In this document: in pieces, positions 9,419-19,091 of the stretch
Numbering within the stretch: position 1 is the stretch's first letter
Layout: every line of letters starts with the position of its first letter
Notes under the pieces: model-generated
Database searches by the model: none
What the model saw: the letters and a program-made list of their open reading frames with translations, nothing else
Told to the model about the DNA's origin: nothing
Translations under genes and position numbers: made by a program
IMG/VR virus record: IMGVR_UViG_3300042691_015370
Coordinates: 80,888-144,887 of that record
Source: a virus
Length of the DNA: 64,000 nucleotides
Strand: one strand, 5' to 3'

Positions 9419-10762
9419 TCAGACACGCTCACCGTTGTAAACCTTGAGCAGACCCTGATCAGACGAGAAGTTGAGAGTAGTCTCAAGCTTGGTCTGAACC
9501 CGACCCTGCATACCGGGAACTTGGAAGCGAGCATCCTCGACGTATAGCGTCTTGAGACGGCCACCATCGGGGTTGTTGATCTGGACCTCCATGGGCAGTG
9601 GCACTGACGTGTCCGGGCCGATGATCTCGTCAACGGGCTTGCCGGTCACGTAAGCAATCTTCTGCCACAGGTCAGCGGGATCGATTGGCTTAACACCAAT
9701 TGAACCAGCAACGTCAGGGGTATCGTAGTCCATTGCTACGTAGTGAGGGTTACCGAATTCCTCGTCCTGCTCTAGCTGCACTGACCAGTTAACCTCAGCC
9801 GACTGTACACCAGTGAGGCGAACCTCGGTGGGGGTGCCGTCAACGTCAGGCCAGATCACTACGTCGATGTCCTTGGGACGGATAGCGGCGGGCTTGACTG
9901 AAACGCCCTGATGGACGAGGTTGCCACCAGCGGTGCCACCAGTTGGGTTGGTACCATCACCTAGGGTGCCGGGGTTGTAGTTCTCGACGTTGACGTCAGT
10001 TGAACCGTAAACGATACGGATAACGTTGTACTGACCCTCGCCGGTGCCCTGTGGGTACTCGGAAACATTGTTCACCCAGACGGTGCCGTTTGCAGCATCT
10101 GAGTAACCGTCGTTACCGCCGTTGTTGTGGTATAGACGCTTGTAAGCACCATTGCTGGTGTTCACGAGCACGACACACATGGCGTAAACGCTGTCGCCAC
10201 CATCGTTGTAAAGAATGGGGGTGTGCTCTAGCTGAATCTTGTCACCTACTAGACCATTACCACCAGTGTATGCCTCTTCATGGTAGAAGGGCTGACCGGG
10301 GATGTAGTAGATGGAGTCACCACGAAGGGTGAAGCTCTGAGCAGCATTCTGACGTAGACCAAATCGGTACGAAGCCCGCTCTAGGGTCAGGTAAGGAACC
10401 GCAAGACCCTTAACAATGTCGAACTGGTTACGACGGGACTTGAAGGGGGAGATCACGTCAATCGGAACGTGGTTCGCAAAATCGATCTCATTCGTACCAG
10501 CAACGAAGCCGGGGTCGTCAGAGTGAGCGAAAGTAGTGGGGTCCTCATTGGTGAGGATGCACTCAAACTCGGTGGTCATATCGAACGACTCAAGGTCGAA
10601 CGAAAGATCAGGAATGTCTCGCACGGTTGCGACACTGTTCCAGTTACCAAGCTCGTAAATCTTCTCTTCAGGGATATTAAGGTTACCGGGACCACCGCTC
10701 TGAATACGGTCGATCACATAACCATTAATATCATGTAGAATAGCACCTGCTTTAATAGCCAC
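9419..10762 (-). CDS. Major tail (tube) protein
   Basis: 447 aa, GTG start at 10762 with GGAGG six bases upstream. It is a beta-rich protein in the tube position, directly before the frameshifted chaperone and flanked by its own terminator, as expected for a high-copy structural gene. The N-terminal stretch YVIDRIQSGGPGNLNIPEEK (residues ~15-34) recurs in an unlinked plus-strand protein at 48368-48880. The C-terminal third includes an EVNWSVQLEQDEEFG strand pattern typical of tube subunits with added domains. At 447 aa it is longer than many tube proteins, suggesting a surface-exposed extra domain in the middle. Assignment is by context and fold pattern. Confidence 0.8.
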   Translation of the reverse strand: MAIKAGAILHDINGYVIDRIQSGGPGNLNIPEEKIYELGNWNSVATVRDIPDLSFDLESFDMTTEFECILTNEDPTTFAHSDDPGFVAGTNEIDFANHVPIDVISPFKSRRNQFDIVKGLAVPYLTLERASYRFGLRQNAAQSFTLRGDSIYYIPGQPFYHEEAYTGGNGLVGDKIQLEHTPILYNDGGDSVYAMCVVLVNTSNGAYKRLYHNNGGNDGYSDAANGTVWVNNVSEYPQGTGEGQYNVIRIVYGSTDVNVENYNPGTLGDGTNPTGGTAGGNLVHQGVSVKPAAIRPKDIDVVIWPDVDGTPTEVRLTGVQSAEVNWSVQLEQDEEFGNPHYVAMDYDTPDVAGSIGVKPIDPADLWQKIAYVTGKPVDEIIGPDTSVPLPMEVQINNPDGGRLKTLYVEDARFQVPGMQGRVQTKLETTLNFSSDQGLLKVYNGERV

Positions 10763-10894
10763 AGTAAGCCTCCAAAATATTAGTCATGTTTGTTTGCCCT
10801 AACCTACTGTGTCAGCAGGCCGTATAAAATCTTATACACCACTACCTCTAGGTGTATCCTAAAGTAGTAACGGTGGGCTTAAGGACTAATAAAG
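10763..10894 (-). promoter_or_regulatory. Structured intergenic region upstream of the tail tube gene
   Basis: This 132-base gap is long for the otherwise tight minus operon. On the minus strand it holds an inverted repeat ATACACC...GGTGTAT, then GTATAA-GATT-TTATAC (perfect 6-bp arms), then the GGAGG of the tube gene. The A/T-rich arms include TATAAG, which could be a -10 box. It may be a terminator/promoter pair giving the tube gene separate transcription. Seen: the repeats. Inferred: the function. Confidence 0.4.
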
Positions 10895-12037
10895 TTAGAG
10901 GCCAAAGTCTGAAGCAAGGGAACCAAACTGTCGTGAAGTAAGGCCCCATTGGCGAAGAAGTGTGGCGAATTCGCCTCTACTCATAGCGTCTGGATCGCCA
11001 CCACTCTCAAGGAAGGCTTGCGGCGATGATGTATCAAGACTACCAGCAGCACCCGTAAACACCTTCGCGGGAGGTGTAGCAGTAGGAGCAATCTCAAACT
11101 GACCTCTACGCTCAGCAACAGCCTTTCCTGCCTTATTGGCTTTTCTGCGCCATTCATCAAGGATCTTGCTAACCTCTTGACCGTAACGGTTATTTAGGTG
11201 TCGAGCACCCTCATCAATAAAGCGGGTACCGACAATACCCTTAGACTTTCTTCTTTCAAAGCCAAGAGTAGTAAAGGGCGGAATGACATACAAAGCACTA
11301 CGTCTCGCTAAGGATGGCGAGAAAGCGCCAGTATATCCATCACGAATAGACTTAAAGTTACCCCAAGATGTAGCCACATGCGCTTTAGACCAAATGCCTC
11401 TAGCACCCGAACCCGGAGAAAGCTGAGGAACCATGAAGCCCTTGGATGGCTTAAAGCTATTGAAGTTGACATTTGTCTTTGTTGGATAACCCGGACGAGT
11501 TCCGAACTTCATATTGCCCCAAGTGGGCGTTGGCGTGGTCGCTGGCTTTGCGCCGAAGTTCAGTCGATACCACTGCTTGGCAGACTCATCTAGAATTTTC
11601 TTGTTCGGAAAATAAATACCATGAGCATCATGTTCTACAAGACTTTCACTCTGCAAAGCCTTGAGCATTGCCTTATTCGAAAAACGACGCAACTTGCCCG
11701 GATCATCCCAACGATACGACTTTCTATCGGCTCGTTGCGTTCTTTTGTAGGCTCTTACAATTTTGTCCTGAATTTCATCAGCAAGCTTGGCATGCATCTC
11801 TTCAAAAGCAGCATCAGTAGCCTCTTCTTGACCAATCACCTTAACCCAAGTGTACAAACCCTCATAAAGACGATTGTACACCTGATCAGAAACTTTTAGA
11901 CCTACCTGAATGCGAACATCCCTAAGAAGTCGCTCACTAGCTTGGCGAGCATAAAGGTATCCAAGGTACTGAGATTCACCCTGAGAAACGAATCGACCAC
12001 CTTCGTTTCTGCCCCTATTACTCCAGCCTGTAGCCAT
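10895..12037 (-). CDS. Unrecognised virion-region protein
   Basis: 380 aa, ATG at 12037 overlapping the upstream stop as TAATG, so translation is probably coupled. The protein is basic, with an N-terminal helical half, a Pro/Gly/Asn-rich middle and an EWRRKANKAGKAVAERR helix near residue 300. No catalytic motif or known family was recognised. It lies between a fibre gene with its small partner and the tail tube, so a minor tail or tail-completion role is plausible. Confidence 0.7.
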   Translation of the reverse strand: MATGWSNRGRNEGGRFVSQGESQYLGYLYARQASERLLRDVRIQVGLKVSDQVYNRLYEGLYTWVKVIGQEEATDAAFEEMHAKLADEIQDKIVRAYKRTQRADRKSYRWDDPGKLRRFSNKAMLKALQSESLVEHDAHGIYFPNKKILDESAKQWYRLNFGAKPATTPTPTWGNMKFGTRPGYPTKTNVNFNSFKPSKGFMVPQLSPGSGARGIWSKAHVATSWGNFKSIRDGYTGAFSPSLARRSALYVIPPFTTLGFERRKSKGIVGTRFIDEGARHLNNRYGQEVSKILDEWRRKANKAGKAVAERRGQFEIAPTATPPAKVFTGAAGSLDTSSPQAFLESGGDPDAMSRGEFATLLRQWGLTSRQFGSLASDFGL

Positions 12038-12294
12038 TACGACCTACTTAAGTTCGCTATCTGCTCAGCAAGTTCATCAAATCTGTCCATGAACTCTTCA
12101 TTCCAGATAACGTCTGAATCTGAGATCAGATCAAAAGCTGTATCGCAAAGCTCATTGATTTGGTCGAGAATCTCTTTGCGAAGCTTGTGAGCAGTCTCAG
12201 GAGGCAAGTAGTGATCACACTCTCGTTCTTTGAAGCTCAACAGTGTCGCAATAGCTCTGTCTCTTCGTTTTCCTAAAAAAGCCTTCTTATCCAT
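12037..12294 (-). CDS. Small helical protein of unknown function
   Basis: 85 aa, starting MDKKAFLGKRRD, with AAAAGG-type purines upstream. It begins 17 bases after the large fibre gene ends and overlaps the next start by one base. Strongly charged and predicted all-helical (LRKEILDQINELCDT, FMDRFDELAEQIANL). It could be a chaperone or partner of its neighbours; nothing in the sequence proves a role. Confidence 0.7.
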   Translation of the reverse strand: MDKKAFLGKRRDRAIATLLSFKERECDHYLPPETAHKLRKEILDQINELCDTAFDLISDSDVIWNEEFMDRFDELAEQIANLSRS

Positions 12295-12311
12295 CTTGTT
12301 TCCTTTTTCTG

Positions 12312-14852
12312 TTAAGGTACATATACACTTGTGACATCCCAGTCGCTTCCATTTGATGTCACCTCCAAATTTGTTCCAACAGCAGTAATTTCGTAATCGG
12401 CAGCACCATCCACCGTCTCTCCCGATTGAGCATCAAGCCTCACAACTCCCCCAGTTGCGGCCACCCTCACTTTGATCGATCGACCGGGGCAAACGGTTGC
12501 ACTTGGTAATTGAAGAACTAGTGTTGTCAGAGCAGTGTCTACAGTGATGTAGTCACCGGCAGAAACGTCATAGCCCGCACTCACTGTGACAGCGTTTGAT
12601 GGACTGCCACTCAGGATGGAGTAGGAACCAACATAGGCACCCTGACCGTTCGTAGCGACAATGGCGCCACCACCGATAGCATTCCAACCCCCGGCAATCC
12701 ACACACCGTCAGCCGTATCAAAATGCTCAGTCATCACAACTGCACCGTTGTGGATGGTGAGTAGACTCAGATCGTCCAGAACGAGCACACAAAACGTTCC
12801 GGTCTGAGCGTTGATAGCAACATTTGTAGTGGTTCCGTTGGCGTTGAGCACGCTCAGGTTATTGCCCACCACATCTGTGGCGATCCAGTCAGGACGATAG
12901 GACCGGGAGACACCTTCACCACCCGTGATGCCAGTGCGTCCCGACGGGCCTGCGACGGGTGTCATGCCGCGCTGCGTTGGGTCACCATACAGTCGAAACA
13001 AAGCACAGTACGCCCAGCGGGTGCCGGTGTAGCTAACATGATCGTAGTTGCCAATATCGGTATCGAGCATAGAGCCGAAACCAGTCGCACGAGTTGCCGG
13101 GGCGTTCAGATGCAACGTCCAGACCCCACCATTGCCATCACTGTTATTGAGGATGGTCAAATTTTGACCATCCTCAATAGCTTGACCACCGACATGGGTG
13201 GCGGTCCCGTCGAGCGGGAAGTCGGGGTCAAACGTGACGTACTTAGAGACATGCAGATGAGGCACAACAGGTGTGACCGGATGGTAGCGGTTCAGTCTGT
13301 TCTCTAGTGTATCAATACTACTTTCAATCTCAGACAAATCGATAATGGGAAGTATTTGCTCAAAGCTACTGTACCCCAGCGTAGCACCACCAATCAGATA
13401 CAGCCAAGCCACCGAAGAGCCAAGACCGGGTGCAAGCTCGAACTTTGACACCAGCCACAGACCAGCGTCAGAAGTGTTCCATGAGCGGACCTTGACGAAA
13501 GCCCCATCACCGACATGCTCAAACAGGCCGCTTGACTGACCAGAAATCTCATCGGGATTCGCTCCGAGCACGGCCAGCAAACGCGCATTGCCAACAGTAG
13601 GCAGTCCGCTGAACATACCAACAGTCCACACACCCTGAAAGAAGGACCCACCAAAATCAGCCTCTGGATTACCAGAGATGAAAGCTACTCGCATAGATCC
13701 AGCACGCTCAGCAACTTCATCAACCGCCTCAGGCAGCGTATCTGCATTCAGTCCCGAGGCAGTGTTGTCGTAGGGGTAAACCTGAGTCGTAAAGTTGCAG
13801 TCCATTCCATCGTTGGCAGTAAAAATGATGGAGTTGCCGTACTTGTCGCCAGAGCCAACATGGACAGGAGTGCCAGTAAAGAGAGAGTCAGCTTCCCAGC
13901 GGCCATTCAACTGATGCACCCTATGGAAGTAGATGTCTCCGGGTTCAACTGACGATCCCCCGAAATCATCAACCTCAAGATAGGTGGGGTGATTCGTGCC
14001 GTTGGGTTGAACTTCGAACACTTCCCAGAAGCCATTGTGAGCCTCAGTTGGCTGCCCACCAAGACCAGCGACTCTGGGAGCAGTGAGTTCGATGCCATCA
14101 ATATCAGATACGGCAGGAAGTCTCACGTCATCGGGGTCACCAGCAGCATGAGCCAGAAGCGCATCCCCATCAGTTCCATCATGATACCCAGCGGTAATAG
14201 AAGGAATGGGTCGTCGCTTCTCGACGCTGAAAGTAGTTACATCATCTACGACACTGACATCCAGCCCATATCCGGCAACAAGCTGGGAGCCAATAACTGC
14301 CTCCCTGACAAAGAGCGTGGCAGGTGCAGTGGGGTCCAAGGGATTGTTGTTCATACCAAAGAACGTGGCTGTAGCCTCAGCATAAAGGGAAGCCACAACT
14401 TGTTCACCGCCAAGCACCGGGATTCTCTCGCATGGACCAGATGCAGTGATTCTCCACAATCCAGCGCTTGGACCAGACAGTGACAACACAGTCACCCCAA
14501 CACCCATCGACCTTGGGACGTTGGCAGCCTCGACCGTAACTCCATCAAGGCTCAGAAGATCAACTTCAGTAAAGTTGCCACCAACCAAATCAACGTCTGC
14601 ACCAACAATGCCATTGGCGACAAGATGACCACCAGAACCAGAGCCACCAGAGCCATCACCCGAAATACTGGGAAGTTCCGACCAAGTAGAAGAACCGTCC
14701 CCAATCTTCAGCGTTGCTGTGTCTTCGTCATAGCCAGCCCTACCACGAGCAAGCACCTTGTCGTTGGCCTCCCATTCGGCGGTCGTGCGGACTATTACCC
14801 CCGGTCCCGGTGGTCCCTGAACTCCATCTGTGACTACAACAACTCTACTCAT
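12312..14852 (-). CDS. Large tail fibre / receptor-binding protein with tropism-determinant-like N-terminus
   Basis: 846 aa; ATG 14852 overlaps the previous stop as TGATG. A short collagen patch (GPPGPG) is followed by RTTAEWEANDKVLARG and GYDEDTATLKIGDGSSTW. This is the pattern of the N-terminal attachment domain found on many phage fibres (Mtd-N-like: RxTxxxW...G..GYdtdTgxlKiGDGxt.W). The rest is Gly/Thr/Val-rich beta structure with repeated 'GGVWTLHL / GLWLVSKF / GLWRITAS' strands, suggesting repeated beta-sandwich or beta-prism modules. The C-terminal ~90 residues look like a trimerisation tip. It is one of three fibres in a row and probably contacts the cell envelope. Confidence 0.8.
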   Translation of the reverse strand: MSRVVVVTDGVQGPPGPGVIVRTTAEWEANDKVLARGRAGYDEDTATLKIGDGSSTWSELPSISGDGSGGSGSGGHLVANGIVGADVDLVGGNFTEVDLLSLDGVTVEAANVPRSMGVGVTVLSLSGPSAGLWRITASGPCERIPVLGGEQVVASLYAEATATFFGMNNNPLDPTAPATLFVREAVIGSQLVAGYGLDVSVVDDVTTFSVEKRRPIPSITAGYHDGTDGDALLAHAAGDPDDVRLPAVSDIDGIELTAPRVAGLGGQPTEAHNGFWEVFEVQPNGTNHPTYLEVDDFGGSSVEPGDIYFHRVHQLNGRWEADSLFTGTPVHVGSGDKYGNSIIFTANDGMDCNFTTQVYPYDNTASGLNADTLPEAVDEVAERAGSMRVAFISGNPEADFGGSFFQGVWTVGMFSGLPTVGNARLLAVLGANPDEISGQSSGLFEHVGDGAFVKVRSWNTSDAGLWLVSKFELAPGLGSSVAWLYLIGGATLGYSSFEQILPIIDLSEIESSIDTLENRLNRYHPVTPVVPHLHVSKYVTFDPDFPLDGTATHVGGQAIEDGQNLTILNNSDGNGGVWTLHLNAPATRATGFGSMLDTDIGNYDHVSYTGTRWAYCALFRLYGDPTQRGMTPVAGPSGRTGITGGEGVSRSYRPDWIATDVVGNNLSVLNANGTTTNVAINAQTGTFCVLVLDDLSLLTIHNGAVVMTEHFDTADGVWIAGGWNAIGGGAIVATNGQGAYVGSYSILSGSPSNAVTVSAGYDVSAGDYITVDTALTTLVLQLPSATVCPGRSIKVRVAATGGVVRLDAQSGETVDGAADYEITAVGTNLEVTSNGSDWDVTSVYVP

Positions 14853-15055
14853 CACACACCTTCTTCTTCAAATACACTTGGATCTACATAATACGTAGGC
14901 TCTATAACCTCGTAAGCGCCTAAAGTTCCTTCTGGAATAAGATCCTTCATCGATGCCGGAATCCCATGTAATATAACGCCACATTGATTCGCAATTGCTG
15001 TTTCACGCACCGCATTAGATGTTGGTAATGGTTCATTCGTAATCCAGAATTTCAT
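14852..15055 (-). CDS. Small protein between two fibre genes
   Basis: 67 aa, coupled at both ends (ATGA with the upstream fibre, TGATG with the downstream one). It begins MKFWITNEPLPTSNAVR and ends in an acidic tail. Small ORFs sandwiched between phage fibre genes are often fibre assembly helpers or tip subunits, but no family was recognised here. Confidence 0.65.
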   Translation of the reverse strand: MKFWITNEPLPTSNAVRETAIANQCGVILHGIPASMKDLIPEGTLGAYEVIEPTYYVDPSVFEEEGV

Positions 15056-17436
15056 GATGCCCCCAGAAGAACAAGCGTATTACCAGCAGAACCATTTGTT
15101 CCAGCAGTTCCAGTTCCGCGACCAGATGCTCCAGTTCCACCATTTACCTGAAGTGTGAACGAGTGCGAAGTAGAACCAGTAATTAAAGCAATGAATCCAC
15201 CACCACCACCAGCCCCACCACCGGTATTGTTATTGTCAGCCGTCCGCTGCGCGCCATCGCCGCCGTTGGCCCTGATAGTGCCACTCCCAGCTACTTCACG
15301 GGCCTTGATGAACAAGAAGCCACCCCCGGCGCCGCCACCGCCGCCAAGCGCAGAGCCATTACCACCACCCGACCCGCCGCCGCGACCCGCACAAACAATG
15401 AGAGGCGAAGCCGAGTTACGAGAGAAAACGATACCTTGCTCCAGCATAACGACATGCGACCTCAACGCCGCTTCCGTGGTTGACGACAAGGTTGCAGCAA
15501 CACCTGAGCCACCACCTGAGCCACTAGATCCCGAACCACCAGTTCCTCCTGCACCACCGAAGGCAATAATATTGCCATTCAAAGGATTGGTGGTTGGTGA
15601 TCCGGCAACACCAGCAGTGCTTGTTCCTGTGCCACCCGCTGCGCTGTTGGTACCTGTACCGGGGGCAGCTATAAAGCTTCCGCCAGTCACACCGCTGGCA
15701 CTGCCGCCGTTGGCGCTAATGGTGCCATTTACAGTCAAAGTTCCTGACACATAGATAATCCCATGGACCGTCAACACGACGCCCGGATCAATGGTCAAGT
15801 TACGATAGTGTTTGATACCATTGCCAGTGTAAAAGTTCGAAGTAATGGTGGTATCAACAGCAATAGTAACATCACCATCAGCACCAGTTCCAAAAGCCAC
15901 CGATGGACCAACTGCGCCATCTACGCCATCTACGCCATCAGCGCCATCAGCGCCATCAGCACCGGCTGGGCCGGGATCTCCTTGAATGCCCTGAATGCCC
16001 TGTAAACCTTGCGGGCCAATCAAAGAAACACCACTGGGCCAAACTCCAGCAGCCTTAGGTCCAAACAGATAGTTAGTATCTGTTCTTATGTAGAAATCAC
16101 CGTCTACTCCTTGAGTTGTGGGATCAACCGTTCCGTGTAGAACAGTCTTGCCGTCAACTCCGTTCGCACCTGCTGCGCCATCTGCGCCAGCGGGACCGGG
16201 GTCGCCCTGTGGCCCCTGTGCGCCATCTGCGCCAGCGGGTCCCTGAATGCCCTGTATACCCTGAATACCTTGGATGCCCTGAATACCCTGTTCTCCCTGT
16301 GGTCCCTCGGGACCAATCAGAGGAAGGCCCGCAGGCCAAATTCCAGAAGCTTTAGGGCCAAATAGTGTACTCGTATCAGTCCTAATGTAGAAGTCTCCAT
16401 CAACTCCTTCGGTCGTAGGATCAACTGTACCATTCAGAACAGTTTTACCATCTACACCATCTACACCATCTACACCATCGTTGCCGGGTGGGCCTTGTTC
16501 GCCAGTAGCACCAGCAGGGCCGGGATCTCCTTGTATCCCCTGTATTCCCTGTTCGCCCTGAATACCTTGAGTTCCTTGTATACCTTGCTCTCCCTGAGCG
16601 CCTTGAGGACCAACTAAAGAAGCAAGCCAATCCTGCTCAGTCCCAACAAAACCATTGGCAACAGCAACCTCGTAAGCCGATAGACCATCGTCTCCGTCTA
16701 TTCCCGGCTCACCTTGTATGCCCTGTACGCCGGGATCGCCTTGAGGACCGGGATCGCCTTGTGCGCCATCATTACCCGGTGGACCGGGATCACCGGGTAA
16801 GCCGGGTTCTCCCTGTGGTCCCTGCTCTCCCTGTGGACCTATAAGAGATACCCCAGCAGGCCACACGTCAGCAGCTTTGGGACCAAAGATAGTACTAGTA
16901 TCAGTGCGGATATAGAAATCCCCATCTATACCCTCTGTAGTTGGATCTACTGTGCCACTCAGAAAACCGCCGCCACTACCACCAGACGGACTAACGTTTA
17001 TGACACGCCAAACTCCAACATAACGAAGCAAAATAATGGCGGTGCCGTTAGGAACGACCAACTCTGTGACCATCTCGTTGCTGACGTTAAAGATCACCTC
17101 GTCATTCTCATGAGGAATGACAGTCAAGTCGTCCATCCATGCAGAGATCACAAATGCCTGTGGGGTTTCGGGCTGAGTACTGATCTCTGGGAGATTAATC
17201 GTGCCTGTGCCACCGACAACACCATCTGTAGCAGCAAGCGTAACTGTATCTCCCATAAGAGTTTGTTCTGAAGGCAGGAACAATGCCTCACCGGGTGGAC
17301 CGGGGTCGCCCTGTGGGCCGGGATCGCCGGGGTCACCGGGAGCACCAGCAGGACCGGGAGGACCCTGTTCACCGTTGACAAACACCTCAACCGGCGATTC
17401 CGTAGGTATGACGACGACTACTGTTTCATCAGACAT
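15052..17436 (-). CDS. Collagen-like tail fibre with glycine-rich C-terminal domain
   Basis: 794 aa. Residues ~23-50, ~200-320, ~365-425 and ~475-515 are Gly-X-Y collagen repeats (GPPGPAG, GDPGPQG, GIQGIQG, GADGADG). A ~30-residue unit with DPTTEG.DGDFYIRTDT.FGPKA occurs three times (around residues 160, 337 and 435), separating the collagen segments. From ~520 there is a beta domain (TVHGIIYVSGTLTVNGTIS), then very Gly-rich loops resembling polyglycine-type phage adhesin tips. The antisense Pro-rich open frame over 15155-15754 is a shadow of this Gly-rich part. Likely a trimeric host-contact fibre. Confidence 0.85.
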   Translation of the reverse strand: MSDETVVVVIPTESPVEVFVNGEQGPPGPAGAPGDPGDPGPQGDPGPPGEALFLPSEQTLMGDTVTLAATDGVVGGTGTINLPEISTQPETPQAFVISAWMDDLTVIPHENDEVIFNVSNEMVTELVVPNGTAIILLRYVGVWRVINVSPSGGSGGGFLSGTVDPTTEGIDGDFYIRTDTSTIFGPKAADVWPAGVSLIGPQGEQGPQGEPGLPGDPGPPGNDGAQGDPGPQGDPGVQGIQGEPGIDGDDGLSAYEVAVANGFVGTEQDWLASLVGPQGAQGEQGIQGTQGIQGEQGIQGIQGDPGPAGATGEQGPPGNDGVDGVDGVDGKTVLNGTVDPTTEGVDGDFYIRTDTSTLFGPKASGIWPAGLPLIGPEGPQGEQGIQGIQGIQGIQGIQGPAGADGAQGPQGDPGPAGADGAAGANGVDGKTVLHGTVDPTTQGVDGDFYIRTDTNYLFGPKAAGVWPSGVSLIGPQGLQGIQGIQGDPGPAGADGADGADGVDGVDGAVGPSVAFGTGADGDVTIAVDTTITSNFYTGNGIKHYRNLTIDPGVVLTVHGIIYVSGTLTVNGTISANGGSASGVTGGSFIAAPGTGTNSAAGGTGTSTAGVAGSPTTNPLNGNIIAFGGAGGTGGSGSSGSGGGSGVAATLSSTTEAALRSHVVMLEQGIVFSRNSASPLIVCAGRGGGSGGGNGSALGGGGGAGGGFLFIKAREVAGSGTIRANGGDGAQRTADNNNTGGGAGGGGGFIALITGSTSHSFTLQVNGGTGASGRGTGTAGTNGSAGNTLVLLGAS

Positions 17437-18337
17437 ACTCGTACTCCATCAAAACACCCAAGGACTGACCGAAGTTCTGAAGCACCAACTGAGTCCAAGG
17501 AGAAGCGTCCAAAGCTTGACCAGAAGAATGATTGTAACGATAACGCTCCACTAAGCCAGCAGTACCCATTGTCGTGTTCACGGCCCTTGTAGCAGCCCTA
17601 AAGCTACGCAATGTAACAGAGCCAGCGTTCTGCCCCTGATGCATCAAAAGGTAACGACCGGGCTGAAGGGTGACAGGGGTAATTGTTTGTCTCTTAGGGC
17701 CAGTGCTGCTGATAGTCAGATTGGCCTGAGCTAGCACAGCGCCAGTTGGTTGGTTACGGGTATCGGCAGCGATGATCCCAACTCTCAGGGTTGTTTCAGA
17801 TCCAGTAAATACAACCTCAGTATCAAAGGCTTTGACGGAAATGGGGGCATCTACTTCAAAACTGTTGAATGATCTGTAAGTACCAGCCGTCATGGTACTT
17901 ACTGCATACACATTTGTTGTTGGTAAGCCCAACAGGTCAGTAGATCCAGTTCTAGGCATGCCTCTAGCGAACGTGCCACCATCATTACCATCAGCACCCG
18001 GAGGACCTTGTAGGTCATCTAATAGAACTAGATTCTCCCAGTCAGGATCTCCTACTAATCGCCATTTGATGTAAGTAGCATCAGCAGATAGCTCAACCTC
18101 TCGCCCATCAGCACCATCAGCACCGTTGATGCCAGCTTGCCCATCTGCGCCTCTTGGGCCGGGGGAAACTACGCCGATAACAATGGTTTTCTCATCCTGA
18201 GCTACAGGAATCGGCACCTCTTCATCATCTGGCAATTCTTCTAACGATGTACCAACAGCGCCAGAAGGAAAGAGAAACTCATCCTCGTCTTCTACGATAA
18301 TAACTGTGTTGTCTTCATTAGGGTTCACATCAACCAT
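17429..18337 (-). CDS. Short collagen-like fibre protein with beta-sandwich tip
   Basis: 302 aa; AAGGGG five bases before ATG 18337. The first ~65 residues are acidic (VIIVEDEDEF), followed by two short collagen blocks (GPRGADGQAG, GPPGADGNDG). Residues ~140-302 form a beta-rich domain with TLRVGIIAADTRNQPTG and PGRYLLMHQGQNAG, typical of carbohydrate-binding-like sandwiches on fibres. Overlaps the next fibre start by 8 bases. Function inferred from architecture and neighbours. Confidence 0.75.
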   Translation of the reverse strand: MVDVNPNEDNTVIIVEDEDEFLFPSGAVGTSLEELPDDEEVPIPVAQDEKTIVIGVVSPGPRGADGQAGINGADGADGREVELSADATYIKWRLVGDPDWENLVLLDDLQGPPGADGNDGGTFARGMPRTGSTDLLGLPTTNVYAVSTMTAGTYRSFNSFEVDAPISVKAFDTEVVFTGSETTLRVGIIAADTRNQPTGAVLAQANLTISSTGPKRQTITPVTLQPGRYLLMHQGQNAGSVTLRSFRAATRAVNTTMGTAGLVERYRYNHSSGQALDASPWTQLVLQNFGQSLGVLMEYEYV

Positions 18338-18346
18338 CAGAACCCC

Positions 18347-18727
18347 TTATCTCGTTATTTCGCCAGTAACCTTAAACTTACCCTCTAGCGGACAGTCAAC
18401 ATCTCCACCCGGACTAACAATCTCAATATCCCATAAGTAGGAACCAATAGGGAAAGTGGAGGTAAATTCATCAGAAATGAACAAGCTCAAGGTAGCAGTC
18501 TCTGTATCAATCGTAATAGTACCATATGCGCCAGATACTGGAGGATTCTCCACATACTCTGTCTTGAGTTCAACTAACACATCTTCTGCGTCAATGTTTG
18601 CACGAACCTGCATACGAGCCGTGAAGCCAGTAAAGTCCCATAGATTATCGTGACGAGTCTTAAACGTAAACTGCTTGCGGAAAGTAGTTCCAGCTTTGCA
18701 TTTGAGATCATACTTTGATGTATCCAT
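18347..18727 (-). CDS. BppU-N-like beta-sandwich structural protein
   Basis: 126 aa from ATG 18727, which overlaps the upstream stop as TAATG behind GGGAGG; a longer in-frame start (18772) has no such support. The layout DLKCKAGTTFRKQF, then LTG-like DFTGFTARMQVR, then TFPIGSYLWDIEIVSPGG, matches the small beta-sandwich common in phage baseplate/upper-fibre proteins (substrate YDLE..G....l.G.f.V). Probably anchors or decorates the fibres encoded next. Confidence 0.7.
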   Translation of the reverse strand: MDTSKYDLKCKAGTTFRKQFTFKTRHDNLWDFTGFTARMQVRANIDAEDVLVELKTEYVENPPVSGAYGTITIDTETATLSLFISDEFTSTFPIGSYLWDIEIVSPGGDVDCPLEGKFKVTGEITR

Positions 18728-19089
18728 TACGCCTCCCAAGCTGGTGTGGCTACGATCAGATCTCCAACCCAACGGTCACCGGGAGTAGCATCCTGAGGAA
18801 CTGAGATGTAGTACTCGTTTACAACATTGCTGGTGTTGCGTTCTGTTTCAGTAATCTTGTAGACGCTATCTGCTGGAGATACCAGATCATTCTCAATGAC
18901 CTCAACTTCCCACTTCCCTGTTGAGTCCGTCTCAGTTTGATACGTTCCCTTCAGCATGGCTTCGCCCTCAGTGTGGAGGGCAACGGCTGAAACATCAGTG
19001 TCCCAAGAAAGCGTGACAGCGACGTCAAAATCATCTTGATAGCTGCCACCGGCAGGCTTTTTGATAGTGTTGAAAATCGTCACAGCCAT
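18727..19089 (-). CDS. Small beta-rich virion protein
   Basis: 120 aa, MAVTIFNTIKKPAGGSYQDD start, a pure beta pattern (WEVEVIENDLVSPADSVYKI, NEYYISVPQDATPGDRWVGD). It overlaps the BppU-like gene downstream and sits two bases after the upstream gene. Similar small beta proteins accompany phage fibre modules; a spacer or attachment role is likely but unproven. Confidence 0.65.
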   Translation of the reverse strand: MAVTIFNTIKKPAGGSYQDDFDVAVTLSWDTDVSAVALHTEGEAMLKGTYQTETDSTGKWEVEVIENDLVSPADSVYKITETERNTSNVVNEYYISVPQDATPGDRWVGDLIVATPAWEA

Positions 19090-19091
19090 AG

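Noticed and set aside
15155-15754. Plus-strand 199-residue Pro-rich open frame
   Set aside because: It is antisense to the glycine-rich C-terminus of the fibre gene; Gly codons read as Pro on the other strand.
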